Assembly: GCF_003130795.1 (NCBI RefSeq)
Contig: NZ_CP029357.1
Location: 562,001 to 626,000, forward strand
Direction: 5' to 3'
Length of the DNA: 64,000 nt
From: Azospirillum thermophilum
Lineage (GTDB): Bacteria; Pseudomonadota; Alphaproteobacteria; Azospirillales; Azospirillaceae
Program-made: the position numbers and the translations under genes
Shown: in pieces, positions 20,492 to 30,411 of the stretch
Layout of the letters: each line of letters begins with the position of its first letter
Position numbering within the stretch: the first letter of the stretch is position 1
The notes under the pieces: model-generated
Told to the model about the DNA's origin: nothing
The model's input: the letters and a program-made list of their open reading frames with translations, nothing else
The model's database searches: none

Positions 20492-21564
20492 GCAGCAACG
20501 ACAACCACTCCTCCCCCCGCGCCGCCGCTCCGCGGCGCCGCGTGCAGGTGCCGACCGTGACGATCGCCCACGGCGGCGGCGGCAGCGCCATGCGGGACCT
20601 GGTGGAGGACGTCTTCGTCGGCGCCTTCGGCGACGGCGGCGCGCCGCTGGAGGACCAGGCCCGGCTGCCGATGGCCGACCTGCTGGCGCGCGGCGACCGG
20701 CTGGCCTTCACCACCGACAGCTTCGTCGTGCATCCGCTGGAGTTCCCCGGCGGCGACATCGGCAAGCTGGCGGTCTGCGGCACGGTCAACGACCTGTCGG
20801 TCGGCGGGGCGGTGCCGGTGGCGCTGTCCTGCGCCGTGGTGATCGAGGAAGGGCTGGAGGTGGAGACGCTGCGCCGCATCGCGCGGTCCATCGCCGCGAC
20901 GGCCGAGGCGGCGGGGGTCCGCGTGGTGACCGGCGACACCAAGGTGGTGGCGCGCGGCGCCTGCGACCGGCTGTTCATCAACACCAGCGGCGTCGGCGTC
21001 ATCCGGCAGGGGCTGGAGCTCGGCATCGCCAACGCCCGGCCGGGCGACGCGGTGATCATCAACGGTCCGCTCGGCGACCATGGGGCCGCCATCCTGGCGG
21101 CGCGCGGCGAGCTGGCGATCGACGCCCCGGTGGCGAGCGACTGCGCACCGCTGAACGGGCTGATCGCCGCCCTGCTGGCCGCGGTTCCCGGCACGCGGCT
21201 GCTGCGCGACGCCACGCGCGGCGGGCTCGCCGCCGTCCTGAACGAGATGGCCGAGGCCTCGCGGGTCGGGGTCCGGCTGGACGAGGACGCCATCCCCGTC
21301 CGCGCCGAGGTGCGCGGATTCTGCGAGCTTCTCGGGCTCGATCCGCTCTATCTCGGCAACGAGGGCGTCGCCGTCGCCGTCGTCCCGGCCGATCGGGCGG
21401 ACGCGGCGCTGGCGGCGCTGCACGCCCATCCGCTGGGCGCCATGGCCGCCCGCATCGGCACCGTCACCGACGAGCGGCCCGGCCGCGTCGTCATGGACAC
21501 GCCCTTCGGCGGCACCCGCATGGTCGACCTGCTGGTCGGCGACCCGCTGCCCCGGATCTGCTGA
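20488..21564 (+). CDS. hypE: Hydrogenase cyanide-synthesis protein HypE
   Basis: A 358-residue ATPase of the PurM/ThiL/SelD fold. It contains IAHGGGGSAMRDLV, FTTDSFVVHPLEFPGGDIG and GTVNDLSVGGAVP. It ends exactly at PRIC, where the C-terminal cysteine receives the carbamoyl group from HypF and is dehydrated to thiocyanate. The first 22 residues are an added low-complexity head. It is the last gene of the long overlapping hyp run; hupE follows after 93 bases. Confidence 0.95.
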   Translation: MSSNDNHSSPRAAAPRRRVQVPTVTIAHGGGGSAMRDLVEDVFVGAFGDGGAPLEDQARLPMADLLARGDRLAFTTDSFVVHPLEFPGGDIGKLAVCGTVNDLSVGGAVPVALSCAVVIEEGLEVETLRRIARSIAATAEAAGVRVVTGDTKVVARGACDRLFINTSGVGVIRQGLELGIANARPGDAVIINGPLGDHGAAILAARGELAIDAPVASDCAPLNGLIAALLAAVPGTRLLRDATRGGLAAVLNEMAEASRVGVRLDEDAIPVRAEVRGFCELLGLDPLYLGNEGVAVAVVPADRADAALAALHAHPLGAMAARIGTVTDERPGRVVMDTPFGGTRMVDLLVGDPLPRIC

Positions 21565-21657
21565 GACCGGCTGCCGGCCTTGCCCGCCGGCACCCGCATC
21601 CCGTAACGCCGACCGGTCCCGACGAGCCGGCGCATCACCGTTCAGGAGAGTGATCCG

Positions 21658-22221
21658 ATGACGATCAAGTCCGCGTCCGCCGCCCTTCGCGTGCTGTCCG
21701 CCGCCGCCGCGCTCACCATCGCCGCCGCCCCCGCGCTGGCCCACCCGGGGCATCTCGACGGAGCCGGCTTCCTCGACGGCATGGCGCACCCGGCCGGAGG
21801 CCTGGACCACCTGATCGCCATGATCACCGTCGGCGTCTATGGCACGATCATCGGCGGCAGGGCCATCCTGACGGTGCCCGGCGCCTTCCTGGCGGCGATG
21901 CTGGCCGGCGGCCTGCTGGCGATGCTGGGCATCGCGCTGCCGCTGGTCGAGCCGATGATCTACGCCTCGGTCGTCGTGCTGGCGATGCTGTGCGTCATGC
22001 CGATGTCGCGCACCGTGGGGATCGGCATCGCCTTCACCGGCTGGTTCGGCCTGTTCCACGGCTTCGCCCACGGGGCGGAGATGCCGGCCGACGCCACGGC
22101 GCTCGGCTATGCCGCCGGCTTCCTGCTGTCCACCGCCGCCCTGCATGCCGGCGGCATCGCCCTCGGCCTTGCGCTCCGCCTGCTGGTCGGCCGCAGCGAG
22201 GAGGCCGGCCAGCCGGTCTGA
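21658..22221 (+). CDS. hupE: HupE/UreJ family nickel permease
   Basis: A 187-residue membrane protein. A cleavable signal peptide ends near PALAHPGH. The family signature HPGHLDGAGFLDGMAHP, then GGLDHLIAM, provides metal-binding histidines, and about six membrane segments follow, including FHGFAHGAEMP. HupE is a medium-affinity nickel uptake protein in Rhizobium leguminosarum. Its position before hupS and after hypE is unusual but it is clearly part of the locus. A strong terminator follows the stop. Confidence 0.9.
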   Translation: MTIKSASAALRVLSAAAALTIAAAPALAHPGHLDGAGFLDGMAHPAGGLDHLIAMITVGVYGTIIGGRAILTVPGAFLAAMLAGGLLAMLGIALPLVEPMIYASVVVLAMLCVMPMSRTVGIGIAFTGWFGLFHGFAHGAEMPADATALGYAAGFLLSTAALHAGGIALGLALRLLVGRSEEAGQPV

Positions 22222-22262
22222 CGGGCCGCCGGCAGCAGGCTTTGCAGAAGGCTCCGGCCGGA

Positions 22263-22298
22263 GGGCTTTGGGTGGTCCGCCATCCAAGGCCCTTTTTT
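22263..22298 (+). terminator. Rho-independent terminator after hupE
   Basis: GGGC-TT-TGGGTGG pairs with CCATCCAA-GGCCC around a TCCG loop and is followed by six T. It separates the accessory operon from hupSLC, so hupS needs its own promoter. The 304-base gap 22222-22525 also holds the sigma-54 site at 22444. Confidence 0.82.
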
Positions 22299-22443
22299 CA
22301 TGCCCGCCCGGCCGGAACCGGCAAGCTGCTTTCCACCCGCCCCGCCAAAGCGGCCATGCTCTTTCCAGCCGCGCCCGCCGCGCACCCCCGCCCCCCGCCC
22401 CCGGGCCGGCCCGCTCCATTGATTCCGCCGATTGTGCGTATGG

Positions 22444-22459
22444 CGGCACGAATATTGCC
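22444..22459 (+). promoter_or_regulatory. Sigma-54 promoter for hupSLC
   Basis: CGGCACG-N4-TTGCC agrees with TGGCACR-N4-TTGCW except for the first and last bases, with exact spacing. It is 67 bases before the hupS ATG and directly after a terminator, so it is the natural promoter of the structural operon. Activation by HupR is inferred. Confidence 0.72.
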
Positions 22460-22525
22460 TATGACCTTCCGTCAAGCGCGTGAGCTTCAGCCGGCCGGCG
22501 CGCGGAAACGGGAGAAAACAAACCG

Positions 22526-23599
22526 ATGGCAACGCTGGAAACCTTCTACGAGGTGATGCGGCGGCAGGGGATCACACGCCGTTCGTTCCTGAAATACTGT
22601 TCGCTGACCGCCGCCGCACTCGGGCTCGGGCCGGAGCTGGTGCCGCAGATCGTCCACGCCATGGAGACCAAGCCTCGCACGCCGGTCCTGTGGCTCCACG
22701 GTCTGGAATGCACCTGCTGCTCGGAGTCCTTCATCCGCTCGGCGCATCCGCTGGTGAAGGACGTCGTGCTGTCGATGATCTCGCTCGACTACGACGACAC
22801 GCTGATGGCGTCGGCCGGCCATCAGGCCGAGGCGATCCTCGACGAGGTCATGGAGAAGTACAAGGGCAACTACATCCTGGCGGTCGAGGGCAACCCGCCG
22901 CTGAACGAGGACGGGATGTACTGCATCGTCGGCGGCAAGCCCTTCGTCGACCAGCTCCGCAAGGTTTCCCGCGACGCCAAGGCGATCATCTCCTGGGGCT
23001 CCTGCGCCAGCTTCGGCTGCGTCCAGGCGGCGCGCCCCAACCCGACCCGCGCCACCCCGGTGCATGAGGTCATCACCGACAAGCCGATCATCAAGGTGCC
23101 CGGCTGCCCGCCGATCGCCGAGGTGATGACCGGCGTCATCACCTACATGCTGACCTTCGAGCGCATCCCCGAGCTGGACCGCCAGGGCCGGCCGAAGATG
23201 TTCTACAGCCAGCGCATCCACGACAAATGCTACCGCCGGCCGCATTTCGACGCCGGCCAGTTCGTCGAGTCCTTCGACGACGAGGGGGCGCGCAAGGGCT
23301 ACTGCCTCTACAAGGTGGGCTGCAAGGGCCCGACCACCTACAACGCCTGCTCGACCGTCCGCTGGAACGAGGGGACGAGCTTCCCCATCCAGGCCGGCCA
23401 CGGCTGCATCGGCTGCTCCGAGGACGGCTTCTGGGACAAGGGCTCCTGGTACGCGCGCCAGACCGACATCCACGCCTTCGGCATCGAGGCGAACGCCGAC
23501 GAGATCGGCACCACCGCCGCCATCGGGGTCGGCGGCGTCATCGCCGCGCATGCGGCCGTCAGCGCCCTGAAGCGCGCGCAGCACAAGGGAGACGTCTGA
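22526..23599 (+). CDS. hupS: Uptake [NiFe]-hydrogenase small subunit, O2-tolerant type
   Basis: A 357-residue iron-sulfur subunit exported by the Tat pathway; the signal TRRSFLKY is at about 17-24 and cleavage is after IVHAME or nearby. Proximal-cluster cysteines lie in [16 protein letters not shown] (62, 64, 65), WGSCASFGC (160, 165) and VPGCPP (194). Six cysteines at this spacing are the mark of the [4Fe-3S] cluster of membrane-bound O2-tolerant enzymes. Medial and distal clusters use the C-terminal cysteines around [16 protein letters not shown]-terminal hydrophobic helix anchors it next to HupC. GGGAG precedes the ATG. Confidence 0.96.
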   Translation: MATLETFYEVMRRQGITRRSFLKYCSLTAAALGLGPELVPQIVHAMETKPRTPVLWLHGLECTCCSESFIRSAHPLVKDVVLSMISLDYDDTLMASAGHQAEAILDEVMEKYKGNYILAVEGNPPLNEDGMYCIVGGKPFVDQLRKVSRDAKAIISWGSCASFGCVQAARPNPTRATPVHEVITDKPIIKVPGCPPIAEVMTGVITYMLTFERIPELDRQGRPKMFYSQRIHDKCYRRPHFDAGQFVESFDDEGARKGYCLYKVGCKGPTTYNACSTVRWNEGTSFPIQAGHGCIGCSEDGFWDKGSWYARQTDIHAFGIEANADEIGTTAAIGVGGVIAAHAAVSALKRAQHKGDV

Positions 23600-23601
23600 C
23601 C

Positions 23602-25415
23602 ATGGCCGTCGTGCAAACCCCCAACGGCTTCTCGCTCGACAACGGCGGCCGCCGCATCGTCGTCGATCCGGTCACCCGCATCGAAGGCCACATGCGCTGC
23701 GAGGTGAACGTCGACGGCGACAACGTCATCCGCAACGCGGTGTCCACCGGCACCATGTGGCGCGGGCTGGAAGTGATCCTGAAGGGCCGCGACCCGCGCG
23801 ACGCCTGGGCCTTCGTCGAGCGCATCTGCGGCGTGTGCACCGGCTGCCATGCCCTGACCTCGGTGCGCGCGGTGGAGGATGCGCTGCAGATCCGCATCCC
23901 GAAGAACGCGCACCTGATCCGCGAGATCATGGCCAAGACGCTGCAGGTGCACGACCATATCGTGCACTTCTACCACCTGCATGCGCTGGACTGGGTCAAC
24001 CCGGTGAACGCGCTGAAGGCCGACCCGCAGGCGACCTCGGCCCTGCAGCAGGCGGTGTCGCCGGCGCACCCCAAGTCCAGCCCCGGCTATTTCCGCGACG
24101 TGCAGACCCGGCTGAGGAAGTTCGTCGAATCGGGCCAGCTCGGCATCTTCAAGAACGGCTACTGGGACAACCCGGCCTACCGGCTGTCGCCGGAAGCCGA
24201 CCTGATGGCGGTGACCCATTACCTGGAGGCGCTGGATCTCCAGAAGGACATCGTCAAGATCCACACCATCCTCGGCGGCAAGAACCCGCACCCCAACTAC
24301 ATGGTCGGCGGCGTGCCCTGCGCCATCAACATGGAAGGCACGGGGGCCGCGGGCGCGCCGCTGAACATGGAGCGGCTGAACTTCATCCGCGCCCGCATCG
24401 TCGAGGCGACGGCCTTCGTCGAGAACGTCTATCTGCCGGACGTGCTGGCCATCGCCAGCTTCTACAAGGACTGGCTCTACGGCGGCGGGCTGGCCGCGAC
24501 CAACGTCATGGACTACGGCGACTACGAGAAGGTGCCGTACGACCATTCGACCTGCCAGCTCCCCGGCGGCGTGATCCTGAACGGCAACTGGAACGAGGTC
24601 CATCCCATCGACCCGCGCGACCCGGCGCAGGTGCAGGAGTTCGTCGCCCACAGCTGGTACACCTACGGCGACGACAGCAAGGGCCTGCACCCGTGGGACG
24701 GCGTCACCCAGGCGAAGTTCGAACTGGGGCCGAACGCCAAGGGCAGCCGCACCGATATCAAGGAGCTGGACGAGGCGGCGAAATACTCCTGGATCAAGGC
24801 GCCGCGCTGGCGCGGCCATGCGGTCGAGGTCGGGCCGCTGCCCCGCTACATCCTGGCCTATGCCCAGGGCGTCACCTACGTGAAGGACCAGATCACCGAA
24901 TCGCTCGGCGCCTTCAACAAGCTGGCCGGCACCAGCTTCACACCGCAGCAGGCGCTGCCACCACCATCGGCCGCACGCTGGCCCGCGCGCTGGAATGCCA
25001 GTACTGCTGCAAGATGATGATGGACGACTGGGACGCCCTGATCGCCAACATCAAGGCCGGCGACACCGCCACCGCCAACGTCGAGAAGTGGGATCCCAAG
25101 ACCTGGCCGAAGGAAGCCAAGGGGGTCGGCACCGTCGCGGCGCCGCGCGGCGGTCTCGGCCACTGGATCAGGATCAAGGACGGCAAGATCGAGAACTACC
25201 AGTGCGTCGTGCCGACCACCTGGAACGGCAGCCCGCGCGACCCCAAGGGCAACATCGGCGCCTTCGAGGCGTCGCTGCTGAACACGCCGATGGCCCGCCC
25301 GGACGAGCCGGTGGAGATCCTGCGCACGCTGCACAGCTTCGACCCGTGCCTTGCCTGCTCCACCCACGTCATGGCGCCGGACGGCGCCGAGCTGGCCCGC
25401 GTCACCGTGCGCTGA
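23602..25415 (+). CDS. hupL: Uptake [NiFe]-hydrogenase large subunit (frameshifted)
   Basis: The catalytic subunit, carrying nickel ligands in [15 protein letters not shown] and [11 protein letters not shown]. The C-terminal peptide after that His ([15 protein letters not shown]) is removed by HupD, as in normal catalytic subunits. The first frame reads to SFTPQQAL and the second resumes at [18 protein letters not shown]; the switch is at 24957-24958. Adding one G restores a 604-residue protein of ordinary length. As written, the product would lose the C-terminal ligands and be inactive. A sequencing error is the simplest explanation, since every partner gene is intact. Confidence 0.93.
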
Positions 25416-25440
25416 CCGCTTTCACCGGAGGAACGACGCC

Positions 25441-26211
25441 ATGTCCCCTCTCGACGACGCGAAGAAGGGTGCGGCGACCGCCGCCGCACCGGCGACCCCG
25501 CGCTTCCTGAAGGCGATCTATGTCTACGAGGTCCCGGTGCGCATCTGGCACTGGGTCAACGCGCTGGCGATCACCGTGCTGGCCGTCACCGGCTATCTGA
25601 TCGCCAGCCCGCTGCCCAGCCAGCCGGGCGAGGCCAGCGCCAACTACCTGATGGGCTACATCCGCTTCGCCCATTTCGCCGCAGCCTACATCTTCGCCAT
25701 CGGCTTCATCGGCCGCATCTACTGGGCCTTCGTCGGCAACCACCACTCCCGCCAGCTCTTCCGCTTCCCCTTCTGGAACACCGCCTGGTGGGGGGAGCTG
25801 ATCCTGGAGGCGCGCTGGTACCTGTTCCTGGCGAAGAAGCCGAAGCTCTATGTCGGGCACAACCCGCTGGCGCAGTTCGCCATGTTCTGGTTCATCACGG
25901 TCGGCTGCACCTTCATGATCGTGACCGGCTTCGCGCTCTATGCCGAGGGCGCCGGCCAGGGAAGCTGGCAGGACAAGCTGTTCGGCTGGGTCATCCCGCT
26001 GTTCGGCCAGAGCCAGGACGTCCACACTTGGCACCATCTGGGCATGTGGGCGATCCTGCTGTTCGTGATGGTCCACGTCTACGCCGCGGTGCGCGAGGAC
26101 ATCATGTCCCGCCAGTCGATCATCTCCACCATGGTCAGCGGCGTGCGCACCTTCAAGGATTCGGAAATCCCCGCCGACGAGGTGGACCCGAACCGCCGCG
26201 CCGTGCGCTGA
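25441..26211 (+). CDS. hupC: Hydrogenase b-type cytochrome HupC
   Basis: A 256-residue membrane cytochrome b with four membrane helices. The haem-ligand histidines are in VRIWHWVNAL, IRFAHFAAAYIF and TWHHLGMWAILLFVMVHVYAA. It anchors HupSL and passes electrons from H2 to the quinone pool. It lies 25 bases after hupL with CGGAGGAA upstream. A bidirectional terminator closes the operon. Confidence 0.95.
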   Translation: MSPLDDAKKGAATAAAPATPRFLKAIYVYEVPVRIWHWVNALAITVLAVTGYLIASPLPSQPGEASANYLMGYIRFAHFAAAYIFAIGFIGRIYWAFVGNHHSRQLFRFPFWNTAWWGELILEARWYLFLAKKPKLYVGHNPLAQFAMFWFITVGCTFMIVTGFALYAEGAGQGSWQDKLFGWVIPLFGQSQDVHTWHHLGMWAILLFVMVHVYAAVREDIMSRQSIISTMVSGVRTFKDSEIPADEVDPNRRAVR

Positions 26212-26229
26212 CCCCGGCGGCAAGCCTGC

Positions 26230-26272
26230 ATGAAAAAGGCCCTTCTCCCGGCGGAGAAGGGCCTTTTTTCAT
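26230..26272. terminator. Bidirectional rho-independent terminator
   Basis: AAAAAGGCCCTTCTCC pairs with GGAGAAGGGCCTTTTTT around a four-base loop, with A and T tracts on both sides. It lies between hupC and the convergent gene ending at 26286, and can end transcription from both. Confidence 0.9.
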
Positions 26273-26285
26273 CCTGCCCGCCCCG

Positions 26286-27533
26286 TCAGGGCAGCGTCCG
26301 GCCGGTGAAGGGGTTCCAGCCCAGCGCCGCCAGCACCGCCCAGCCGGTGGCGCCGAGGTGCGGGCGGCGGAAATAGAGGAAGTCGTCGGTCCTGCTCTCC
26401 GGCCCGATGGCGAGGCCGGTGGTCAGCGTCGCCGGCCGCGTGGCGAACAGCAGGCCGCCGGGGCTGATCTCCTTCAGCAGTTCGGCGAACAGGCGATCCG
26501 CCTCGGCCGGCCGCCCGACCGCGCGATAGACCAGGGCCGCCTGTGCGGTGCCCTCCACCCACAGGCCGTCACGGTCGTCGTTGAAGTCGAAGCCGCCCTC
26601 GACGCCGTGCGCCCGCTCGGCATAGGCCAGCGCCGCCCGCCACTCCTCCGGCGCGCCGCGCAGCAGGATCGGCCAGAGCTGGGCGTCGAGCCCGGAGGTC
26701 GCCGTGCTGACGGTCACGCCGTCCGGCGCGGTGCCGATGGGGAAATGCCCGCCGCCGGCCGTCCACAGCGCGTCGAGGAAGCGCCGCGCCTCCCCCGCCG
26801 GGCCGGACCAGTCGGGGCCGAGCCGCTCGAACAGCGCGACGAGGTCGGTGTTGTGCTCGGTCGACTTCCAGGTCAGCGGCCGGGCCTGGCCGTCGAAGCC
26901 CTGTACCCCGCCGTTGAAGCCGCCGGGGCCGCGCGGGTCGCGGGTGTTGTCGACCACCCAGCGGGCGAGCGTCGCCGCCCCCTCGCGAAAGCGCTTCTCC
27001 CCGGTCTGGTCGGCCAGCGTCAGCAGGGCGAGCCCGGCCCAGGCGACGTTGCCGGTGGCGGTGCCGACCTGATAGGGGTCTTCCAGCCAGCGGTTCTCCG
27101 TCACGTCCCACCAGCCCATCGGCGGGATCGGCCGCTGCTTCTGCGCGCCGGCCCGGTAGGTGTTGCGCAGCCGCCCCTTGTAGCCGGCGCGGTCCAGGGT
27201 AACGGCGTCGAGCAGCGCCTCGCCGATGCGCAGGGCCTGGGCCTTCCTGCCGCAGGCGGACAGCGCCATGATGGCGAGCGCGTTGTCATAGGTGAAGGCG
27301 GCGTTGGACAGCGCCGGCTCCGAGGTCGGGCCGGGAGCGAAGGGGCTGTCGTAGCTGCGCAGGAAGACCGGGCCGCGGCCGGCGATCTCGTCCACCCGCG
27401 CCGCCAGCGCGGTGCAGCCCTTGGTTGCGAGATCCTCCGCCGGACCCGCCTGCGCCGCACCCGCCGCCACGCCTGTCGATGCCAGCAGGGCGGCACCCAC
27501 CGCCATGCCCAACAGCCTGCCCGCCAATCCCAT
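26286..27533 (-). CDS. Exported protein of unknown function, likely alpha/alpha-toroid fold
   Basis: A 415-residue protein with a Sec-type signal (MGLAGRLLGMAVGAALLAS... ending near AQA). The mature part has repeated helix pairs with conserved aromatic and glycine positions, such as AFTYDNALAIMALSACG, VGTATGNVAWAGLALLTLA and TEHNTDLVALFERLG. This pattern suits a six-hairpin glycosidase-like barrel. I do not recognise a specific enzyme family or catalytic pair. The ATG at 27533 is preferred to 27599 because the signal peptide begins there and GAGG lies upstream. It is followed on the same strand, upstream, by the DoxX gene. Confidence 0.65.
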   Translation of the reverse strand: MGLAGRLLGMAVGAALLASTGVAAGAAQAGPAEDLATKGCTALAARVDEIAGRGPVFLRSYDSPFAPGPTSEPALSNAAFTYDNALAIMALSACGRKAQALRIGEALLDAVTLDRAGYKGRLRNTYRAGAQKQRPIPPMGWWDVTENRWLEDPYQVGTATGNVAWAGLALLTLADQTGEKRFREGAATLARWVVDNTRDPRGPGGFNGGVQGFDGQARPLTWKSTEHNTDLVALFERLGPDWSGPAGEARRFLDALWTAGGGHFPIGTAPDGVTVSTATSGLDAQLWPILLRGAPEEWRAALAYAERAHGVEGGFDFNDDRDGLWVEGTAQAALVYRAVGRPAEADRLFAELLKEISPGGLLFATRPATLTTGLAIGPESRTDDFLYFRRPHLGATGWAVLAALGWNPFTGRTLP

Positions 27534-27602
27534 GCCCGATCCCGGCCTCTGCTCGTTTCCTGGAAGACCCGATATGGAGCGTGGGCTTGGCGTGCGCAAC
27601 CT

Positions 27603-28070
27603 TTACGGCCTCCGGTGCAGCAGTGCGTCGATGGCGAAGCGGCCGCCGCCCGACGCCACCAGCGACAGCAGGCCGCCGATGATCGCGACATTCTTCATGA
27701 ACTGGATCTGCTGCATCCTCATCGCCTCGGGCGCCACCTCCCAGTAGCGGTGGGCGATCAGCGTCGCGGCGACGGTGAAGCCGGCGACCGCCAGCGCCGC
27801 CAGCCGGGTCCAGGCGCCCAGCACCACGGCCAGGCCGCCGAAGAACTCCACGGCGGCGCCGATGGTGCCCAGCACGGCCGCCATCGGCACGCCCTGGCTT
27901 TCCAGCCCGCCGATGAAGCCGCCGAGGCTCATCAGCTTGCCGAAGCCGCTCTGCACGAAGATGGCGCCCAGCAGGACGCGGGCGGCGAGCAGCAACAGGT
28001 CCTGCCCGCCCACCGCCGTCCGGTCGATCCACCCGCCGCGCGCGCCGGTATCCAGCCGATCGTAGCTCAT
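27603..28070 (-). CDS. DoxX family membrane protein
   Basis: A 155-residue inner-membrane protein with four hydrophobic segments. The signature ARVLLGAIFVQSGFGKLMSL in the first segment and GAAVEFFGGLAVVLG in the second identify the DoxX/DoxD family. These proteins often accompany redox or thiol stress genes, but their biochemical role is unclear. The ATG at 28070 has GGGAGTGAGG before it, which decides the start. It is 69 bases upstream of the exported protein gene and may be co-transcribed with it. Confidence 0.82.
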   Translation of the reverse strand: MSYDRLDTGARGGWIDRTAVGGQDLLLLAARVLLGAIFVQSGFGKLMSLGGFIGGLESQGVPMAAVLGTIGAAVEFFGGLAVVLGAWTRLAALAVAGFTVAATLIAHRYWEVAPEAMRMQQIQFMKNVAIIGGLLSLVASGGGRFAIDALLHRRP

Positions 28071-28173
28071 GTCCTCACTCCCGTGATTCCGGGGCCCCAT
28101 GGTCGTGCGGCCCATGATCCTGCGGCAGGATGCCGCAGCATATCCGGAAGCTGGGACGCCTGCCGGCGGGCTT

Positions 28174-30411
28174 CTATTCCGTCGGAAGCGACGCGCAGGC
28201 CACCCAGGCCTGCCCCAGGCTGAGCCCGCCGTCGTTTGCCGGGGCCAGCCGCGGCAGCAGCGCCTCCACCCCCGCAGCGGCGAAGCCGGCGACGAGCCCT
28301 TCCGCCAGCACGCCGTTCATCAGGCAGCCGCCGGACAGCACCACCCGGCCCATCCGACGCTCCGCCAGGACCGGCAGCGTCCAGTCCAGCAGGGCGGCGA
28401 CCAGGGTGCCATGGAAGAGGTCGGCGCCCTCCGCCGCGTCCGCCGCCGACAGCAGCCGCTCCATCAGCGGGGAGAGGTCGAGGCGGCCACCCTCGACCCG
28501 CCAGGTGCCGTCGGCGACGCGGGGACGGCGGACGAGAGACTCGAGCGTCATCGGTGCCTCGCCTTCGAAGCCGGCCACCGGCCGCACGCCGAGCAGGCCG
28601 CAGGCGGCATCGAACCAGCGCCCGCAGGAGCTGGTCGGCGGCGCGTTCAGCCCGGCCTCGATCATCCGCCGCACCCCCTCGGCCGGCCCATGGGAGGCGA
28701 AACGGGGGACGATCTCGTCGCCACGGCCGAGCCGGGCGAGCGCTGCGGCGGCCATGCGCCAGGGCTGGCGCGCCGCGAGGTCGCCGCCGGGCTGGGCGAG
28801 CGGGGCGAGATGGCCGAGCCGCTCCATCCGCGCGCCCTCGACCAGCAGCATCTCCCCACCCCAGGAACCGCCGTCCGCCCCCAGCCCGAACCCGTCGAGC
28901 GCCAGCCCCAGCGCCGGCCCCTCCACGCGATGCTCCGCCAGCACCGCGGCCACATGGGCATGGTGGTGCTGGACGGGAACCGCCGGCAGGCCGGTGGCGA
29001 GCGCGAAGCGGGTGGAGTGGAAGTCCGGATGGAGGTCGTGCGCCACCGCCACCGGTTCCACCCCCAGCACATGGGTGAGATGGGCGACCGTCTCCTCCAG
29101 GAAGTCCAGGGTCGCCGGATTGTCGAGGTCGCCGATGTGCTGCGACAGGAAGGCCTCGTCGCCGCGGATCAGGCAGATGGTCGCCTTCAGATGTCCGCCG
29201 ACCGCCAGCAGCGGCGGCACGCGGCGCGCCAGCCTGATCGGCTCCGGAACATGGCCTCGGCCGCGGCGCAGGAAGGCGGGCGCCCCGGCCAGCTTGCGCA
29301 CCACCGAGTCGTCGGCGCGGATCAGGATGTCGCGGTCATGATCGACGATCAGGTCGGCGATGCCGTCCAGGCGCCGCCGCGCCTCCTCGTTGCCGATGGC
29401 GAGCGGTTCGCCGCCGGGATTGGCCGAGGTCATCACCAGGGTCAGCGGCTGCGCCCGCTCCAGCCACGCCACGCCGTCCGGACGCCCGGCCGCCTCGTGG
29501 AACAGCAGATAATGGATCGGCGTGTAGGGCAGCATGACGCCCAGCCACGCCAGCCCCGGCGCGATGTCCGGCGCCAGGGCTGGACCGTCGCCCCGCCGGC
29601 GCAGCAGGACGATGGGCCGCGCCACCCCCTCCAGCAGCCGCCGTTCGTCGGGGTCGAGATGGACCAGCCGTTCGGCCGAGGCCGCGTTGGCGACCATGAC
29701 GGCGAAGGGCTTGTCGTTGCGCTGCTTCACCCGGCGCAGCCGCTCCACCGCGTCGGTCCGCGCGGCGTCGCAGGCGAGGTGGAAACCGCCCAGCCCCTTG
29801 ATGGCAACGATCCTGCCGGCCAGCAGGGCCGCCAGGATCGCGTCCGGCGGATGGGACAGGCGCGGGCCGCAGACCGGGCAGGCGGTGGGCTGGGCATGGA
29901 AGCGGCGGTCGGACGGGTCGGCATACTCCGCCGCGCAGGCCGGGCAGAGCGGGAAGCGCGCCATCGCCGTCTGCGGCCGGTCGTAGGGCAGCCGCCGCGT
30001 GATGGTGTAGCGCGGACCGCAATGGGTGCAGTTGAGGAAGGGGTAGCGGTAGCGGCGGTCGGACGGATCGAACAGCTCGGCCAGGCAGGCCGGGCAGACG
30101 GCGGCGTCCGGCCCGATTCCCGTGGCGACCGGGCCGCCGCTCTCGCTGTGGCGGATGGCGAAGCCGCTCTCCTCCGGCTCGACCGGACGGGGCGACGCCT
30201 CGACCCGATCGATGCGGGAGAGCGGCGGCGCCTCGGCCGACAGGGCGGCGAGGAAGGCGGCGGCGGCCTCCCCCTGCACCTCCAGCAGGACGCCGTCGGT
30301 GTCGTTCAGCACCCAGCCGGTCAGGCCGAACCGGCGGGCCAGCGCATGGACATGCGGGCGGAAGCCCACCCCCTGCACCCGGCCGCGCACCCTGACGCGA
30401 AGCCGCTCCAT
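28174..30411 (-). CDS. hypF: Carbamoyltransferase HypF
   Basis: A 745-residue multi-domain enzyme that makes the carbamoyl group for HypE from carbamoyl phosphate. Domains in order: acylphosphatase (VRGRVQGVGFRPHVHALA, about 5-90); paired zinc fingers (CPACLAELF, CTHC, CPACAAEY, CPVC, about 108-185); YrdC-like (about 200-385, with IKGLGGFHLACDA); and Kae1-like (about 400-740, with VQHHHAHVAAVLAEH). It lies about 2 kb from the main hyp run, and its ATG overlaps the oxyR stop by one base. It is complete and intact. Confidence 0.95.
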   Translation of the reverse strand: MERLRVRVRGRVQGVGFRPHVHALARRFGLTGWVLNDTDGVLLEVQGEAAAAFLAALSAEAPPLSRIDRVEASPRPVEPEESGFAIRHSESGGPVATGIGPDAAVCPACLAELFDPSDRRYRYPFLNCTHCGPRYTITRRLPYDRPQTAMARFPLCPACAAEYADPSDRRFHAQPTACPVCGPRLSHPPDAILAALLAGRIVAIKGLGGFHLACDAARTDAVERLRRVKQRNDKPFAVMVANAASAERLVHLDPDERRLLEGVARPIVLLRRRGDGPALAPDIAPGLAWLGVMLPYTPIHYLLFHEAAGRPDGVAWLERAQPLTLVMTSANPGGEPLAIGNEEARRRLDGIADLIVDHDRDILIRADDSVVRKLAGAPAFLRRGRGHVPEPIRLARRVPPLLAVGGHLKATICLIRGDEAFLSQHIGDLDNPATLDFLEETVAHLTHVLGVEPVAVAHDLHPDFHSTRFALATGLPAVPVQHHHAHVAAVLAEHRVEGPALGLALDGFGLGADGGSWGGEMLLVEGARMERLGHLAPLAQPGGDLAARQPWRMAAAALARLGRGDEIVPRFASHGPAEGVRRMIEAGLNAPPTSSCGRWFDAACGLLGVRPVAGFEGEAPMTLESLVRRPRVADGTWRVEGGRLDLSPLMERLLSAADAAEGADLFHGTLVAALLDWTLPVLAERRMGRVVLSGGCLMNGVLAEGLVAGFAAAGVEALLPRLAPANDGGLSLGQAWVACASLPTE

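Noticed and set aside
22300..22440. Search for a Rhodobacter-type HupR site (TTG-N5-CAA) upstream of hupS.
   Set aside because: No convincing match was seen at the expected distance; the palindrome at 22263 is better explained as a terminator.
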